Source: Camarhynchus parvulus (lineage: Eukaryota; Chordata; Aves; Passeriformes; Thraupidae). Taken from it: a stretch of DNA of 64,000 nucleotides. Location: the NCBI RefSeq assembly GCF_901933205.1, contig NC_044573.1, forward strand, positions 33,576,993-33,640,992, given 5' to 3'. A model generated the notes under the pieces. That model worked only from the letters and a program-made list of their open reading frames with translations, did not search any database and was not told the origin of the DNA. Positions 1-13,554 of this stretch are shown one piece after another. The number at the start of each line of letters is the position of its first letter. The first letter of the stretch is position 1. A program made the translations under genes and the position numbers.

Positions 1-3000
1 GTGAGTGACATAAATTTTAATTAGTTACATTAAAAGTTAAACTAGTTTAGTCAAAATTAGCACATATTTTTGTTCTCCTTAGACCATACAGTAAAAGAAA
101 TCAAGCTTAAATTGTCTTTAGTACATTCTCTACCTTCTCCACTAGTAAACCTCTCTGGACTTCACTATGTCTTGAGTCACAGATTGCCATATAAAAGAGA
201 AGCTGAAGTAGAGGAAGATATGTTTCCACTTTAAGTGAAGAAGATCCATTTGGTCTAGAAGCATTCATTGCATCATCTGTGATGTTGCTTTTGTGACTGG
301 TGAATTTCCATAATTTGACTGGATTAGCCATAAACATTTCCTCTTTTTTTGACTGAGAACAATAATTTCTAACCCTTAGGAAGAAGTGATGAACAGATTC
401 TGATTTCTGGAGGGCAGAAATGTTTGATATTCCAAGAGGGTGCCAAGGAAGGGTTTCCTGTCCCCGTAGAGTCCTGCAGGGACTACTGATAGGTGTTTTG
501 CAGTTTAGGACTGATAAATTGTCTCAGTGTCCTCTACTCTAAGAGTCACTATCATCAACTGCCTGTCTGCTGCTCCTGAAGGGCTCTTGATGTTCAGCAG
601 GAGCTCTGTGGGTGAGGATCAGATTGTGTGAATTGCAGTGAGTGAATCTTGCCTCTTCTGCAGCCTCTGCGGATGACAGGGTGGCACACGCAGCTGGCTG
701 CAGCCACCTCTGCCAGCCGCTGCTGAGCATGATGGTGTTGAGAGGTCGTCAACCTTAGGAATTTTAACTGTAATTTTAAAGTCTCATTGCCTCTTGACAT
801 CTAGCACTTGGAGCCCCTTCTTCATTTGTTTGGAGATTTTTACCTCACTGTAGAAACATTTAGAATTTTAAGGCACATGTCTACTCAAGATATAGTAAGT
901 TAGAGTGTCATGTAAAATCACGTTAGCTGAAGTGCTGTCAGCTCAGTGTGGACCCTCTCATTCAGAAGCAAAGTACCCACACAGGAATCTAATGAGCTTT
1001 AGCTAATGTGCTTTCACTTTGCAGCAGTCTTTAATTAGTCTTTCCATTCCCTGTGTCTCCTAATCAGAGCAGACTTCAGATCTTCTATATCCTTATGTAT
1101 CTAGTGCATACTGTATGTTATCAGAAAGTTTAAGAAGTGTACAGATCTGCACAGCCCCTTGCAAGAGGAGAAAAATATTGCTGTCTCCTATTGTGTGTGG
1201 TTTACTTTAAAATACAATTAAGTTCCCTCAGTGGCCCTGTTATATGCTCTCTATATACAGCACTGGAAGTTGATTTAAGTTCTGTTATTAATCCCAGCAG
1301 CTGTTTATGGCATTGTGTAGCAAACCCATAAGAAATAAAGATTATCCCTTAAATAAGTGTAAAGATATGCAGGATTCTCATAACAACCTAACTGCAGGTA
1401 TGCTATACTGCTGTGTAATAGACCCTATACTTAGAATAAAGTTTAAACTCTCTTTCCTTTACCACTGTTTTGTGGGATTTCTTTTTCTCTGAATTGTCAG
1501 AAAAGACAAGGTGACCAGAGCTTTTCCTGATGGCTCAGAAATTTGGTCATAAAATTAAGATAAACAAACTAACACCTGCTTAAAATTGTCTGTGTTATAA
1601 TGTTAATGTCCTTTATGCTGGGGGGTGATGCCAGTATTTGTGAGATAATAACAAACACTTCTGCAACCATAAGCTTGTGACAATTTCTGTCCCATGGGTG
1701 AGAAGTCTGTGAAACTTCTTTAGAAACTTCACTTTGTCTCATGGGTAAACATCCAAGGTACAGCAGCACCTGAGCTCTGCACTAAGTTGGTGTCTTCTTT
1801 CAGGACACTTTCCTCTATTCCTTTGCTTATTTCCAAGAAGCCTGGAGGAACATAATTATATTTGAGTCCTCTGTGTATCTGCAGATTCTGCTGAAATTTG
1901 GTAACAAAAATTAAATGAGGTTGGCAGCACATGTTATTGTATCAGTGAGAGTTCTATCAGTATTGTTGATTCTGCAGGAAAATGCATAAAATTTGCAAAG
2001 TGCCAGAGTATAGATAATTCACTGTACTTTACAAACTGGCCAAATGATAAAGAACATACAGTAAAAAAAAAAGTTAAAAGCAGCACATGTACAACAAAGA
2101 GAAAAGCAAACAAAGAACCATTGTGTAATGGGTGAGGGTATTCAGAGGAAAAATACAATAAGCATACAATTTGTAGCCTGCTTGTATCAGACTATCTTTT
2201 AGAGATTTTTTTCTATCCCTAAAATAAAGCAGAAGTGTTGTTTAAATTAAACTAACACATTTAAACTTTTAGTCAACTTTAACCAGTCCCCTTACATGGA
2301 AAAGAAAGAATGAATGAGGTCACAAATACGACTATCAAAAGCAGGGGTGTTCAAGGTGCCTGGCCTTGAAGATATTTATATAGAATTCATTAAAATATAT
2401 TGGTGGCTGGGTAAAAAAAAAAGAAATCTCATCATAAATACATTACCTAGTCCTAAGATAAGTGGAAGAGTAACCACATTTGAATACCAAATGTCTGCAA
2501 AAATTTCCTTTGTATTATTTTTCTGTTTGGCATGAATTAAATGTTCTTATAGAAGTAGCTATTATAGTGGTACTGGTGAATAGCAAATATCAGGCTTATG
2601 TTTTAAAAAGGCACTTGTGATGATTTTAGGATTTACAGACTCTGACCTCATCTTTAGCACACAGTGAATTGCTTGAAAATATAAAGAAAAGGAGATTAAT
2701 AGAAGACTTTGAATATAACAGATACAAATAAGAATGGTTTATATGTAAAGGAAAACAAAACTTGTCAGATGCGCTATAGTTGTAAATGCATTAAAAATAG
2801 GGCACTTCTTTATTTTTTTGTTTGAATCCTTTTAGAAAATTTTGTTGATGGTCTTCTTTGAATTGGGAGGAGATGCTGTCATGACTAAAAAGTTAAGAGG
2901 AAGAAGTATCATAAAGTGTTTGAAGTTCAGAAATATTCTGTGTGAGCTGCTGAATTCACTCTACAATCTCCCAAACTTGCTGGATTTCAGCAAGCAAGGT

Positions 3001-3290
3001 GATGTCCCACTCAGTCATCTTGCCTGGGCAAAAGTCCATTTTGTGTGAGTAACATCTCATCACAGGCATAATGAAACTTAAATATTTCATTTTTTAACTT
3101 GTCCTCCTGAAATATGCTAGTGGGGTGGGAAGAGGCTTTTCCTAGGACTTATGAAGGAGAAAGCTCTGTCTAGTCTGACATCCATTGAGAGATGTTAAAA
3201 GACTCTTTCCTGCTGATTTAGGCTCCCACTGTCTCAGTTTTTGGCAGGTGTTGCAGTCTATGCATAGCTCTTCCACAATTTATATAATTA
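1..3290. other. AT-rich non-coding DNA, no gene seen
   Basis: All open frames are under 80 codons, start and stop at random, and overlap on both strands. No splice-bounded exon, RNA gene or recent transposon was recognised. The only simple repeat worth naming is an A10 run at about 2063-2072. The stretch is consistent with intron or intergenic DNA. Confidence 0.6.
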
Positions 3291-3295
3291 CTTGA

Positions 3296-3415
3296 CTTAT
3301 CTCAGAGTCATATGATCATAGGAATATAAAATAATGGACTGGAAAAAAGGAATAAATGCCAATTTCTTATTCCAGTCATGTATTCCTTCTACCATCAGGT
3401 TCAATGATTTCTTCC
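3296..3415 (-). mobile_element. Possible very degraded CR1 3' end (minus strand)
   Basis: Read on +, this resembles the reverse complement of a CR1 3' terminus. There is a 'tcat..gatcatagga' start, then a 'ggactggaa' block, then a 'cttattccagtc' block where CR1 has 'catctagtccaa'. The spacing is roughly right but identity is low. This is a weak call made by eye and could be chance in AT-rich DNA. Confidence 0.25.
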
Positions 3416-6106
3416 TACACTGTGGTGGCCGATGATTCCTTTTGTATTCCTTATGAACAACTCTGCATGAGTATTGTTACAGGGATAGAAATATTTTCTT
3501 TCCTAATCTCTAGCCAAATTGCACAAACTCTCTCTTTAGCTTAGTTTGGGATGCCAGGACTTTTTTGCATCAACTGTGTGGCCTTTCAGACATACAAAAG
3601 ATCCTGGATACCCTCTGTGCTGAGGTGTTCCTCTGCTCACTGATTATGCATCTATGCTCATTACACTGGCTCCTGCAGCTGTCTGGTCTAAGCCTGTTTC
3701 ATATCAGATTGGAAAATCTGGAAGCAAAAGAGGAAAATACCAACTCATGGTGTTCAACAAATTCTGAGGAGAGCCATTAATTCTGGAAGTTTCTGGCTGC
3801 ATCAGATAGAATATTCCTGTCCCTTTTGAAGACTGGATATTGTATAAGAAAATCTGGAGGTCTATTGCCAATATTTTCATAGTTCCCATTTCAAAGCTCA
3901 GTGCTCCAGTGTCTGGATTTATTCCAGGTGCAGCCATCCTTACATAAGACGGATGCAATCTCTCTTAGATCTGAATGCTTGTTGGACTTTAATCTTTCTT
4001 TTTCACCAGTCTCAATATTTAAATCTCAGCTCATGCCCATTGAACTACAGCATGCTGCTGCCCATCAGTCTGCTGAGTTGCCAGAGGCAGAACCCAGAGC
4101 CAGAACACCCCACCTATGAATGTGGCAATCATATTTTCCCAGCTCAGTACCCTCACCCAGTAGGGCCTGGAGCACTTCACAAGGCGTGATTATGAGGATG
4201 GAGTGTTTTGTTTGGGAACTCAAGGGACAATGCCACTAATAACAGCAAGTGTATCTCCCTGGATACCGTAGTGACTTTGATAATGCAAAACAAGACTGAG
4301 GATCTGAGCTGAAGTTAGAGGAAAGGCAAAGACTGCAGTGAACAAAGGATTGTTTTCTGTTCACAGAGGAGGCTCAGTTTTAAGGTACTATATAAGTCTA
4401 ATCCCTAATTAGTTTTGGGATTTTCTGTGTGAAAATTTTGCTAACATGAGGCTGAGGCATTTTTGCTGGTGAAGAGGAACATGACATAAAAGTTTATGAC
4501 CAGCCAGGTAGGGAGGAGAAGCATGGGGCCTCAGAGGGGTCAGCATCTCTCAATAGCAGTTCTCTGAGGATCACTGGTGAATAATGAATATTTTTTTATT
4601 CTGCAGTGTTTCCTTCCATGCTAAAACCTCCTGCATTTGCAGTGAATATCTCTTCTCAGGTTAGAGATGTTGCAAAAGGAACGACAGTCCTTGCTCCTGT
4701 GGGAATGTTGACATCATGATAGAATATCTAGCAAAATGATGAAATGAGTGTGTATCCCTACCTCTGTTTACAGGCTACCTAGCTGTAGGTAACCTGTGCT
4801 GAACATGAAACAAATCACTTCCAAGTATGGCTGTATTACCACAGGAAGGATTGTTGTGAGGCTTAGGTGTGGACTTGTGCTCATTGCAACTTGCAAAGCT
4901 ACCCAGGTCCTATTAGGATGTATTTCTAATGTCTTTATCATGTTGAAATATGAGGAACATCTCCATAGCACAAAGACAGTCCAAGGTTTTCTGAAGCAGT
5001 GGTTCACAAAAATAATTTTTTTTCTTATCAAGGGCAACCACAAACAACTTTGTGGTGGTACATTGCCTACATCCTCCAGTGAATATGAACAGTGGCAGGC
5101 AATGCAGAACTGGATCCCAAATGACTTGCCCAAGGTGCTTGCTTGGCTAACTTGATGGAAATTGTAATCATACACTTATGACAGATATGCATTACTTTTG
5201 TGGTTTTTTTCAGATCTTCCAGTAGGGACACAGACAAAGAAAGGAACTGAAACTGCATCCTAGAGAGCAGAGGTGGTTTTTTGTCTAGTCAATAGAAAGT
5301 TAGATGTTTAAATGCAGAGGCTGGCAGTGTTGGATCTCTTCTACTGCAGATCCAGAATTGCATTTGATTTTTCTTTTCAGATCTTACACGATTCAAAACT
5401 GTTCCTTTTCCTCTGTAGGTTATTTGACAGTCTGTCTGTATTCTCTACTCCTTAGTTGTGGCTGCCTTGCTCTCTCATTGCATTGGCTGACTATTGCAAA
5501 TGAGACCCCAGTATTTTTTACTGGAGAGCACTTTGTCTTTAAGCTTCTGAGAGCTAATATTTTCTGCTGGGGATTGTTTGTACACAAATGGTAGGGTATT
5601 TCTTGCATGTTCTTCGAGCTGTATACTTGGTCGTTGAAATTACTTTTCATTGCTTCTGTTCTCTCTCTGAGAAAACTGTAACAGGTTGTCTTGCAAATGC
5701 GTTTTCATGTTAGCATTCAGATTTATGTGCAAGCATACACACTGGCAATAATATAAGCTTCTCCTAAATGTTGCTGTGAGTAAAACTTCACTGTCAGCAT
5801 GTTCACAAACACCAAACACAGGTCATGATTATCAGTGGACTGAATAGCTTGCATTTGTCCAAATATTCTCAGAGAGTTTCCCCAAAGTTTTTAAGCTACC
5901 GCTGGCAACCCACAACTTTTCACAGGGAATTACATTCAGATTTTACTTGTTCATTGTTCCATAATTACAGGGTATACCTGACGTTTTTTAAAAATTGTGT
6001 TATACAGAGAGCTTAGCTCTTGAATATGAAGTTTTCTAAGGTTATAGTTGAAGATTTTTTTAGCTTGCAAGAAGCAGAAAATCACAGATGAGAGGCTGCT
6101 GTCTTT

Positions 6107-6130
6107 CTACCTACATACCTACCTACCTCC
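6107..6130. repeat. Imperfect (CTAC)6 microsatellite
   Basis: Six consecutive tetranucleotides of CTAC type, with one interrupted unit (CTACAT). Short enough to be only weakly polymorphic. Confidence 0.8.
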
Positions 6131-8025
6131 CTCAACTTGAACTGGTTACTAGTTCTAGTTACTATACCAATATATGTTGTGATTTTTGTCTTGCCAAATA
6201 TTGAAAAGGGGAGACAGTTCAGAACTGACTGATACTGCCTACCAGTTGTTAGTGTAATTTCTTCCATATGCCCACAGGCAATATTTGAGCCTAACCAATG
6301 GTAATTTATATTTACTGCCTGTTTTTCAAACTGGAAAAAAATGTTTGAAGACTGCTCTAATATAGTTTGGGGTTCTGCCAACAGACAGCAAAGTCATTAT
6401 TTCTGCTGCAACATGGGAGGCACAAAGGGGCAATAGTCTTGCTGTTTCTTACCTTTTTTTATAGGCTGTCCTATTTGGCATTACTGATAGAAATTACATA
6501 GACAACTTGGAAAGCTTTCCCTCTTTGTCCTCCAGATTTACAATACGCTTTTGCAGGCAGAGCTCAAAGGCCATCAGAAAGGGTGTCAGCATCATGAACT
6601 TCACAGCACAGTGAAAGTGCAGAGGCACAACCATGCCCCTCCTCTAGAGGATATTTTGTTCAGTTATTCAGTGGAACAGAAAGCAGATTCTTGTGAAGGA
6701 ATATCAGTCTCTGCCTGATCCCATAAAAGAGAAGATGAGGTTTAGTGGCATAGCTGATGCAGGAGCACAAGATCCTGTAGATCTGCTCTAGAAGTGCTTG
6801 TTAGATTATGTGTGGGAATGAGTAAGCAGAGGGCTCCAATTACTGCATCTGTACCCTCATATTTGCTTTTTACGTGTACTGATTGAGTGATTTGTTTCTC
6901 TTCTTCTTCAGCAACGTGAGCACTCCCTCATTCCACCTGTTCTTTCATTAAGAGACGATAAAAGGGAACACAAGAAATCCCTGCCAGCTGTCTCTCTTGG
7001 GGTGGTGGAAATCTGGATGCTGAGGTGCCAACAGACACTCTCCTGCCAGCACTCTTGGACAGTGGAGTAGATAGGTACCTTTTTGGCCTCTTTCTTCTGA
7101 CTTCTGACACTGTACAGTTTTCCACCAGGTAAAGCATCGTAGAGTTTTTTTCTTCTCTTTATTGTGTCGGGAGTCTATGACATGCTTGATTCAAGAAAAA
7201 TGAGTTTGTAATGCTAAGCATAGCCAGAGACCTCTTTCCTATAAACTGAAGAAAATTTGTCATAGGTGCCATAATAGCTGGTAAACAAGTGTCCTTTGAT
7301 GAATGATATTGATTTTCACAAAGATCCTGAAAGTTCAAATCTGTCTTGTTCTCTGTTGCAAAGTCATAGTGCTAGGTTTTCTGTGTTGCAACTTATCAAC
7401 ACTCCAAGCCTTTGTAAGATTGAGTTTCCTTTTAAAAGAAGTCTTGCATGCAAAATTATTTAAATATTGCTGCTTAGACCATCTGTAAACAGCACATTGA
7501 AATTTTCTGGAGTTAATAAATGATAAATAGCTTCTACTACTATTTTAGATATACAATTACATATACAATTTTTTTAGAACTTATAACCACGGTGGATTCA
7601 ATTTTCATTTCAATATTAAGAACCAACTATTGAAACATCATTGAAACATGTACTTAATAAATTTAAGCTTCATTAACTTTATCAATGTACTGCTGATGGA
7701 AGTTCTGGCTTTAGATATGGACATTGCAGTAGTGTTGCCAACTGCTAAAAGATACAGTTTTAAGGGCAAGCAGAAATATGTCAGGAAAATGGTATGTGGT
7801 GGTTAGACACTCACTGGGCCCAATACATAAACTAAAATTTTTAAGAAAAGGAAATCTGAATGTTCTGTATATTTAAGTGCACTATGATTCATATATGTTC
7901 ATGGGTAAATCCATATACTGATATTTATGTAAACAAATCTACTAAAGAATCCCAAGAATTAGTTAAGTTCATAGTTTTTAACAGAGAACAGCCAATACTA
8001 AAATGACATTCTAAAATATGAGGGC

Positions 8026-8045
8026 TTTTTTTTTTTTTTTTTTTT
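8026..8045. repeat. T20 homopolymer
   Basis: An uninterrupted run of 20 T. No recognisable processed-gene or SINE body lies to its right, so it is not assigned as the reverse-strand tail of a retrocopy. Confidence 0.9.
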
Positions 8046-9759
8046 CACTAAATGTTATCCTCCTCTTTTCTTTCTAAAGTTTAAAAAAATCCATCTCAGC
8101 TGTGTAATGATCAAACATTTTCTTTCAATCTGTTATAATGAGATACTTAAAAGATTTAGAAATTATTTTCCATGGCATGGTTTATACCTCCAGTCTTTCT
8201 CAATGAAGAGAGTGAGTGAGGAGTGGTACAAGCTAAGAAGTTTATAATTTCAGGTCTTGGTCCTAAAGATATCAGCTTGGGGCTATAACAATATAATGTT
8301 TTTATTGCCTGAAGTTAAATTTTTTGACCAAAAAAAAATCTAGAAGAATTTCAACATCCATTTTCTTTAATTTACTTTTTTTTTCTAACAAAGAGAGAAA
8401 GTTTACTAGAAATCTGATACTCTGCCTCAGGACTTTACCTGCACACCCAGTGGTGTTAACACTGTGCAATTATGCAGTATGACACAGAACCAGTGCTGCA
8501 AAGCTTTATTTACCATGGCTGATGCACTGGTTTTGACAACTTTATTTCCCCAAAGATGCCTTCATGCATGAAGACATGAGAATAGGGTGATAATATGCAT
8601 GATTTGCCATTGTTTTTTTTGGAAGGATCTGGTAGAGATTTATAACCATGTAACTCCTTTTCAAAACGTTACCATACTTAAATGCCTTTGAAACTCTGCT
8701 GTTAAGTCAGTGATAGATATTTGCATTACTCATTCTTAAAGTGAGAACGGGTCTTTCAGGTCACTTAAGAGCTTTTGAAATTTTTAGCTTGTGTCATTCA
8801 TAAAAATATTTACAGAAGAATTTTTTAACACTACCCCCTCCCCCCTGCCCCTTCCTCATGACTGCATGACAGTTAAAAGTCTAGGCAGGGTACCTGGTTC
8901 AAAGCCTTGTTTCTGGTAAAAGGTTGGATTAGATCCACTAATATTAAGATTTTTGGCTTTGGCCTTGAAAGGCTGAATTTTCTGGGCATGTCAAAACTAT
9001 TTTTCTGCAGTGAAATTGACCCTTTGATGCAAAATGTATATTGTGAATGGCAGTTGATTTTGTGATGTTAAAAGTATGCAGTAGGCAGAGATGTTTTCCT
9101 TCTGATATTTGTGCCAGGGAAAGGTTGCTAATAGTAATCTGGTGGAGAAGAAATCTGGTAGTAAAGTACATACCAATTTTGTTTTACTTGATTTAAGCCT
9201 AAAGGGCCATGCACTTAACATTTAACATGAAGGATATATATTTTTAATGGTCTCTTCTGCTTGGTAAGACAATGGCACAAATGTCATACAAGGCATAATC
9301 CCTGTGAAATCAATATAATGAGTTTATAGAAGTTATTTTCCTAGAACTGTAGAAATAATAGAGAAGAATGGGTTTTGTATTAGGTCCATAGGCATTTCAT
9401 GGGGCTACAAAAAGTATGTCTTTCCATCTTTCCATCATGTGTAATGGGAATGGAAAGAAGCATCTGCCAATCCATGAGAAAGGGTAAAGCTTCAGTTACT
9501 ACAGTTCTTAGTGTGCTATAACAAGACTCTACTTAGGGCACCCTGGGAACACCAATGTAGAACTCTATTATTATGGCAACTAATGCAAAAGTTGAATAGG
9601 AAACAAGTAAAGGTTGCTTTTCTCAGTGGAGACCTGTCTCTACTGGGGACACTGGATGTTCTGTGCCATAGAAATGTGGAAAAGGGAGAGTCAGTCTAAG
9701 TAATAAACTGGCAGTGAAGATGTGCAAAAATATCTCGCTGTATTAACTGTAGAATGAAC

Positions 9760-10510
9760 AATGATGAGGTCTAATAATGGTGATGGTTCTACAAAAAGTG
9801 TCGATCTGTGGTTTCAATAGCAGACAAAAGGGCAAACTGAATGTGAGGATTTACTAAAAGAGTAAAAAAGAAAGCAATAATTATGGCATTTTCTAAACCT
9901 GTGGAGGACTCATACCTTGAGTCCTATGAAGTAGGGCTGCAAAAAATGTACAGAGAAATGTACAAGATCAAAGGTGTTGTATTACTTCTGTATAGGAAAG
10001 GACCACATAGACTGACATTACTGACTGAGCTGAGTGAGGAATGAGAGAGACCTGTACTCAAAAGCAACATAGACAAGATGAATATGGGTTGCAGGTTCAG
10101 TTTTTCCTTAAAACAAATAAACCCCCCAAAGCAATAAAGGAATATTTAGTTAATTGGGTACTAGTTCAAAACATGAATGATAGGAAGATGATTTTTCACC
10201 AAATGTATGCCTTAACTGTGGAATATATTATTGCAAAATACTGTGGATTCCAGATCTTGGGATGACTTCAAAAACTAATGGGATAAATTCATGCATGAGA
10301 GATGCTCTTCATGGGCAATTACATGCAGAGATATCACCTCCATCAGAGAAACTCTACAGCTGAGCTATAGATGGCCAGAAGGTGTAAGATCATGAGGAGG
10401 CAGCAGCACTACCCTTACATTCTTTCCTAACAATGCACTTTTAGCCACTGCCAGAAGCAAAGATGTTGGTGTAGGTTGTTCTCAGTCTGAGGCTGTCAGT
10501 TTGGTCTTAA
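9760..10510 (+). mobile_element. Ancient CR1/L3-like LINE, 3' part
   Basis: This is a decayed LINE fragment read on +. In order it shows blocks that match my memory of amniote L3/CR1-type 3' ends: 'caaactgaatgt.aggattta.taaaaga' (around 9830), 'accttgagtcctatg' (9914), 'aaatgtacagagaa' (9945), 'tagttcaaaacatgaat.ataggaagatg' (10160) and 'ttaactgtggaatatattattgc' (10212). Then come 'acttcaaaaactaatgggataaattcatg' and 'tagccactgccaga' (10443). The first blocks correspond to the end of the reverse-transcriptase ORF and the later ones to the 3' UTR. No reading frame survives. The order and spacing over about 700 bp make chance unlikely. The exact subfamily cannot be named without a library search. 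Confidence 0.75.
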
Positions 10511-10793
10511 CATGTGCTGCTCTGATGCTCAGACACCTAAGTTTCAGTTCAGGGCAGCAATATGGACATGGTGCCATGGAGCAGAGGGGTAAGAGACCCT
10601 GTCCTGCGGTAATGGTTTGTTATTGTGCTAGGTTTTTCAGCTACAGTGAAGTAGAAAGAGGGAACATTTTGGATGATGAGATCAGACTATGGTATGCTGT
10701 TGTTAAAAGCATAAAGGAACTTGATAATGGTGTGTGGGCTGTAGTCTCTGCTGCTGGTGCTACCCTAACTCAGAAGTTAAGTGAACAGTGGTG

Positions 10794-10799
10794 ATGTAC
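10794..10799. repeat. Left target-site repeat of LTR A copy 1
   Basis: Reads atgtac directly before the LTR. The matching site after the LTR is atgcac at 11120-11125, one mismatch in six. A 6-bp duplication is typical of alpha/beta-type (ERVK-like) integrase. Confidence 0.6.
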
Positions 10800-11119
10800 T
10801 GTAGAGGGATAGAATGTCAGAAAATAAAGATAGTGCAGAAGGCAATCTCACACCTGAGGAGTTGCAGCTGTGCTAATCACCAAAGATTAGGAACAGGCCT
10901 GCCCTTAACAGGCCACAGCTGTGTCTAATAAGAAGAAGATGAGTGCTACAAAAGAGTGAGTTAGCTGAGTGAGGGCAGAGTTGGAGTTTGTTAGTTGAGC
11001 TGTGAAGGAAGCTGCTGTTTGTTGGCCATGCTGTGAAGAAGAAAGAGTCAGTGCTGCAAGGAGCTGCCCATGAGAAGTCACTGAGAAGGTATGGGAACTT
11101 TTGCAATAAGATGACAACA
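10800..11119 (+). mobile_element. Solo LTR, family A, copy 1 (320 bp)
   Basis: This is an endogenous retrovirus LTR without internal genes. It begins TGTAGAGGGATAG and ends GATGACAACA, so it has the TG...CA ends of an integrated LTR. A 6-bp near-perfect target duplication flanks it. It is about 80-85% like the copy at 24283-24596 by eye, over its whole length. In the + orientation a CCAAT-like element (CTAATAAG here, CCAATAAG in copy 2) precedes a TACAAA box, and CAATAAG near the 3' end may be a poly(A) signal. The strand therefore rests on these weak motifs. No primer-binding site or gag/pol sequence follows, which fits LTR-LTR recombination. Confidence 0.75.
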
Positions 11120-11125
11120 ATGCAC
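11120..11125. repeat. Right target-site repeat of LTR A copy 1
   Basis: Reads atgcac directly after the LTR and pairs with atgtac at 10794-10799. Confidence 0.6.
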
Positions 11126-13554
11126 TTGAGTTGGATATGAAGTCCCACATATGTGGTGTAAAGACTAGTACAGAGAAGGCAATTTTTGTTTTGTGGTGAA
11201 GGTGAATCAGAAGAAATAGCAAGATCTGATGGGAAAAAATAACATACAATCAACAAAATTAAAAGAACATTGATAATGCACAGGGGAATTGAGATAAGAC
11301 TTCAGAGGCAGCTTGTAATTCTGATATTCATTAACTTTTGCCAATTTATTTTTTGGGAGCATAATGTACTTTTAAGGTAGGGTTTTGTTTCCTGGCAGTG
11401 AAAATTTCATTTTAGTGAATGTAGATCCTCTCTGATTAGATTTCAAGTTTTAGGTGAATAAGCAGAATTTGGCAGTTAGATTTTTTCAGACAGAAAAAGG
11501 ACTGAAGAACCCTATGAAGAAAGAGGAAAGTAGGACAGAAATGCATTCAAAAATATGAATATAAAGCACGGGGGAAATTAGTGTTAAAATTTTCTGATAT
11601 GATTGATATTGTTTGTCTGAAAATATGCATATATTTTTGTCTTTACCAAGTGTTCAAGTATCATCACTGTGGGCAGCATGGCAAGTTGTGACAGACATTA
11701 AAAAGGCCTTATTGGTGTTTGATTTTTTACTGATACAATTTGCTATCAATCTTCCCAGTTCTCTGGACTTCGTGGTAGAGTGGGTGGGAATGAGTATTAC
11801 CTGCAGGGATGCTGGCAGGGCCCAGCTTTGGCAAATGGACTGCCAGGAAGCACCTGTAGAAGTAACTTGTTTGCCTGTTTTTATTTGTTAGATACCTGTG
11901 TCTACTTTAAAATCTCTCCTTTGCCATCAGGATGGAATTGCTAAAATGTGCTGGTTTGAGGGTTTTTTTCCCTTCATCAAAGGACAAGATCATTTTCCCT
12001 TGTGATGACTTTTTCTGACATTGAATAACTGGCAGGTGGGCAGCTTGGGCATAATAGCATTTGCCTGGCAAAGGATGGAAGCCAGACTACTCTTCTCTTG
12101 CCAGATTCTGCCTGGTTAATTTACCCAGTATCAAAATATTTGCTTGCTTTCTTGGATAAAGAAAAGGAAAAAAATAAAAAGAAGTCAGGGTAGAGGAATA
12201 AACAAGGTTTAGCCCATCAATTTTTTTTTCACTTTCTAAGCAGTTTGCACAAGGAAATAAATTTGAATCCTAAATGATTTTTCTTTACCAGACAGCCCAT
12301 ATCAAGATCATATATTGATTACAGCTTGCCTTTTTGTGCTCTGATGCTTTTATTGACTTTTCTCTTCATTGCCCTCTGTTGCAGTACTAAAGTGATTGGA
12401 TCAGTATATTTTCCCTTTGGGATTACATGAGAAATCTCAGATACCTTACGGATGCATGCATTAGGTCTCAAAATATTCAGTGCATAAAATGAACAAGAAA
12501 TATATAATTTTTAAAGGCAAAGATGAAAGAGATGAAAGACACACTGATGAAAATGCCTTTTTTTTCCCTGTTGAAATATCTGGAGATCTGTGAAGAAAAG
12601 TAGGAGGATCTGTTTTAAGTAGATTTTTTCTCAGAATGGAAATATGGCAGAACATCTGACTGTCCATAGGTTTTCTGCTTGTCTGTGCAAGTCTGAGGAG
12701 GTGTGTTAGTGTTATCTTTTCCTTTCCTTTTGTTTCCTTAATTTGGTAGAGAAATATCACTGGGTCGATTATCTTTTATATTTGGGCTCTTACACACCAG
12801 AACAGAGGAGAGAATTGTGCTTTCCTGTCCCTACCTCCCAGGGAGGGTGTGATTTCACCAAGGACAACAGGTATGAACTTCTGAATACATGAAGCTGCAT
12901 GCTTAGTAGAAACTAAATTTACTTAGAACTTTTGCTTTCCTGTGTCGCATTTTCCCATCAAAGGAAAGACGTGCTTGTAGGTAATCAAAGTTATAGAAAT
13001 TTCACAGCCAGTGGTACAGCTTTTGTTTTATTGGTAGCTGGGGGAACCTTCATACCATGTCAAGGTTTGAAATTAAGGAAGAGGGAGGATGTCTGAGAGG
13101 CACAGGTCTGGTGAGCACAGGCTGGAGCCTTTGGGATGCTGCTGAGGACGTGATTTTCTGGGTTAAAAACCACTCTGGTTTTCTTCAGTGTAAGCTAATA
13201 CTTTCCTCATTTAGTCTTATCTAAGCCAGTTATAAATCTTCTCCTGATTTAGTACATCAGCACTTCTCAGTTCTTAATAATTTTGCTTCACACAGCAAAT
13301 GTGTGATGTAGGTAAGCATGAGTCTATACAGAGTGAGGGAAGCTAGTGAATTATTGAAGCAATTGCTTCCTGTGTGTGGGAAGGTAAAAAGTAAATTAGA
13401 TTACAACAGTATCATAGTAAGTCTTTTCCTCATTCAATTGTCTCTTAATCAACCTTTTGCCTTTCTTTCTGTTTTTAATCAGGACCAAAGAAGAATGTAG
13501 GTATCGCATCACAACAATGGGCGCTTGAATTTTGCAGAAATGCCTCTCCAAATG
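11126..13554. other. Non-coding DNA, nothing recognised
   Basis: Short random frames only. No repeat family, RNA gene or exon was recognised. There are A- and T-rich runs, for example near 12170 and 12220. Confidence 0.55.

Larger units (their letters stand above)
3430..9755. other. AT-rich non-coding DNA with simple repeats
   Basis: No gene was recognised. The longest frames lie at 4768-5175 on minus (135 codons) and 4796-5155 on plus (119 codons). They overlap each other, so neither is convincing. Named simple repeats in the stretch are an imperfect CTAC repeat at 6107-6130 and a T20 run at 8026-8045. A 14-bp perfect palindrome sits at 8560-8573. Confidence 0.55.

Noticed and set aside
5115..5150. 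MIR-like phrase 'aaatgacttgcccaaggt'
   Set aside because: The phrase matches the MIR core, but neighbouring blocks are missing or in the wrong order, so a SINE could not be supported.
8900..8945. CR1-like phrase 'aaggttggattagatcc'
   Set aside because: Only one short block resembles CR1, and no octamer end follows.
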